Shown here piece after piece: positions 6,291-6,494 of a stretch of DNA of 6,494 bases. Made by a program: the position numbers and the translations under genes. Position 1 is the first letter of the stretch, and each line of letters opens with the position of its first letter. The stretch is from Chitinivibrionales bacterium (lineage in GTDB: Bacteria; Fibrobacterota; Chitinivibrionia; Chitinivibrionales; WJKA01), in assembly GCA_014729375.1 (NCBI GenBank), contig WJKA01000119.1, positions 1 to 6,494 of the forward strand. The letters run 5' to 3'. Under the pieces are notes generated by a model. The model saw only the letters and a program-made list of their open reading frames with translations, did not search any database and was not told the origin of the DNA.

Positions 6291-6414
6291 GATAATTCAT
6301 ATTCGCATTTGTTTTTGTTGCTACTTATCTTATTGTATTTATTTGAATTATATTTTTCTTATAATGTTTTACTTTAAAATATAATGGTATTGAAGAGATT
6401 AAAAGAGGGTATTT
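6291..6414. other. AT-rich divergent intergenic region
   Basis: This stretch is very AT-rich and holds no convincing gene. It separates the minus-strand receiver promoter from a possible plus-strand gene. Two TATAAT hexamers occur on the plus strand (6360-6365 and 6380-6385); neither has a good -35 partner at 16-18 bp, so a plus-strand promoter here is only possible. Confidence 0.45.
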
Positions 6415-6494
6415 TTGATTAATTTTCTGAAACAAAAAGGAGAGCAGTCTTCCTGGTTGGCAGGGGATCGCACACTGGTGACACGGTACAACGG
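6415..6494 (+). CDS. Possible start of an unidentified gene (3' truncated)
   Basis: A frame opens after TAA at 6400 and stays open to the window edge. TTG 6415 is a plausible start because AAAAGAGGG (6401-6409) lies 5 bases upstream. The visible 26 residues begin MINFLKQKGEQSS and continue WLAGDRTLVTRYN; they do not identify a family. Base composition shifts from AT-rich to balanced at about 6440, as at the start of a coding region. With only 80 bases visible, it may not be a gene, or the true start may differ. Confidence 0.35.
   Translation, partial: MINFLKQKGEQSSWLAGDRTLVTRYN

Noticed and set aside
6343..6365. Plus-strand promoter TTGAAT ... TATAAT
   Set aside because: The spacer is only 11 bp, too short for sigma70.
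6384..6422. Short frame ATG 6384 to TAA 6422 encoding a 12-residue peptide, possible leader peptide
   Set aside because: It has no ribosome site and lies in very AT-rich DNA; nothing suggests attenuation.
6440..6494. Right-end sequence as a structured RNA or riboswitch
   Set aside because: It was compared by eye with tmRNA, SRP RNA, RNase P and GEMM riboswitch cores; no match was seen.

Overview
The window looks like part of a chromosome from a free-living, polysaccharide-degrading bacterium. The best guess is the Fibrobacterota/Chitinivibrionia or a neighbouring FCB-group lineage. This rests on the first protein: a modular secreted glycoside hydrolase-like enzyme with PKD and PA14 modules and a C-terminal tail of the 'rGk-i...LpqGvYF' type seen on sorted surface proteins of that group. 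The taxonomy is inference; the window contains no marker gene.

Layout. Bases 1-2336 (+ strand) hold the 3' part of the hydrolase-like gene and, 14 bp downstream, a small exported DUF1287 protein with an NlpC/P60-like Cys/His pattern. Bases 2337-2447 form a hairpin-rich spacer between convergent genes. Bases 5599 down to 2448 (- strand) are a tight four-gene signalling operon. In transcription order it encodes a response regulator with an N-terminal MerR/excisionase-like HTH and a C-terminal receiver, a 117-residue protein whose first half resembles the N-terminal module of many HDOD/HD-GYP proteins, an HDOD protein with an intact HD motif, and a soluble GAF histidine kinase. Gaps are 14, 3 and 6 bp. 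A good sigma70-type promoter (TTGAAA, 17 bp, TATAAT) lies upstream, with a 13-bp palindrome abutting its -35 box.

Upstream of the operon is a stand-alone CheY-like receiver gene on the same strand (6178-5801). It is driven by a perfect-consensus sigma70 promoter (TTGACA, 17 bp, TATAAT). Two tandem copies of an 18-19 bp sequence span about +1 to +37, where a regulator could act. Between the receiver gene and the operon sits an 87-bp element with 14-bp imperfect terminal inverted repeats and a 6-bp flanking duplication. Removing it in silico restores a TAA stop directly at the end of the receiver gene, so it appears to be a small non-autonomous insertion that supplied the present last residue and stop codon. 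The right end (about 6291-6414) is AT-rich. A possible new + strand gene with a TTG start begins at 6415 and runs off the window.

How the parts may work together (inference): the kinase would phosphorylate one or both receivers, the HTH-receiver would regulate transcription, possibly of this locus, and the HDOD protein and its small partner would carry the signal to an unknown output. No CRISPR array, tRNA, rRNA or complete transposase gene was seen.
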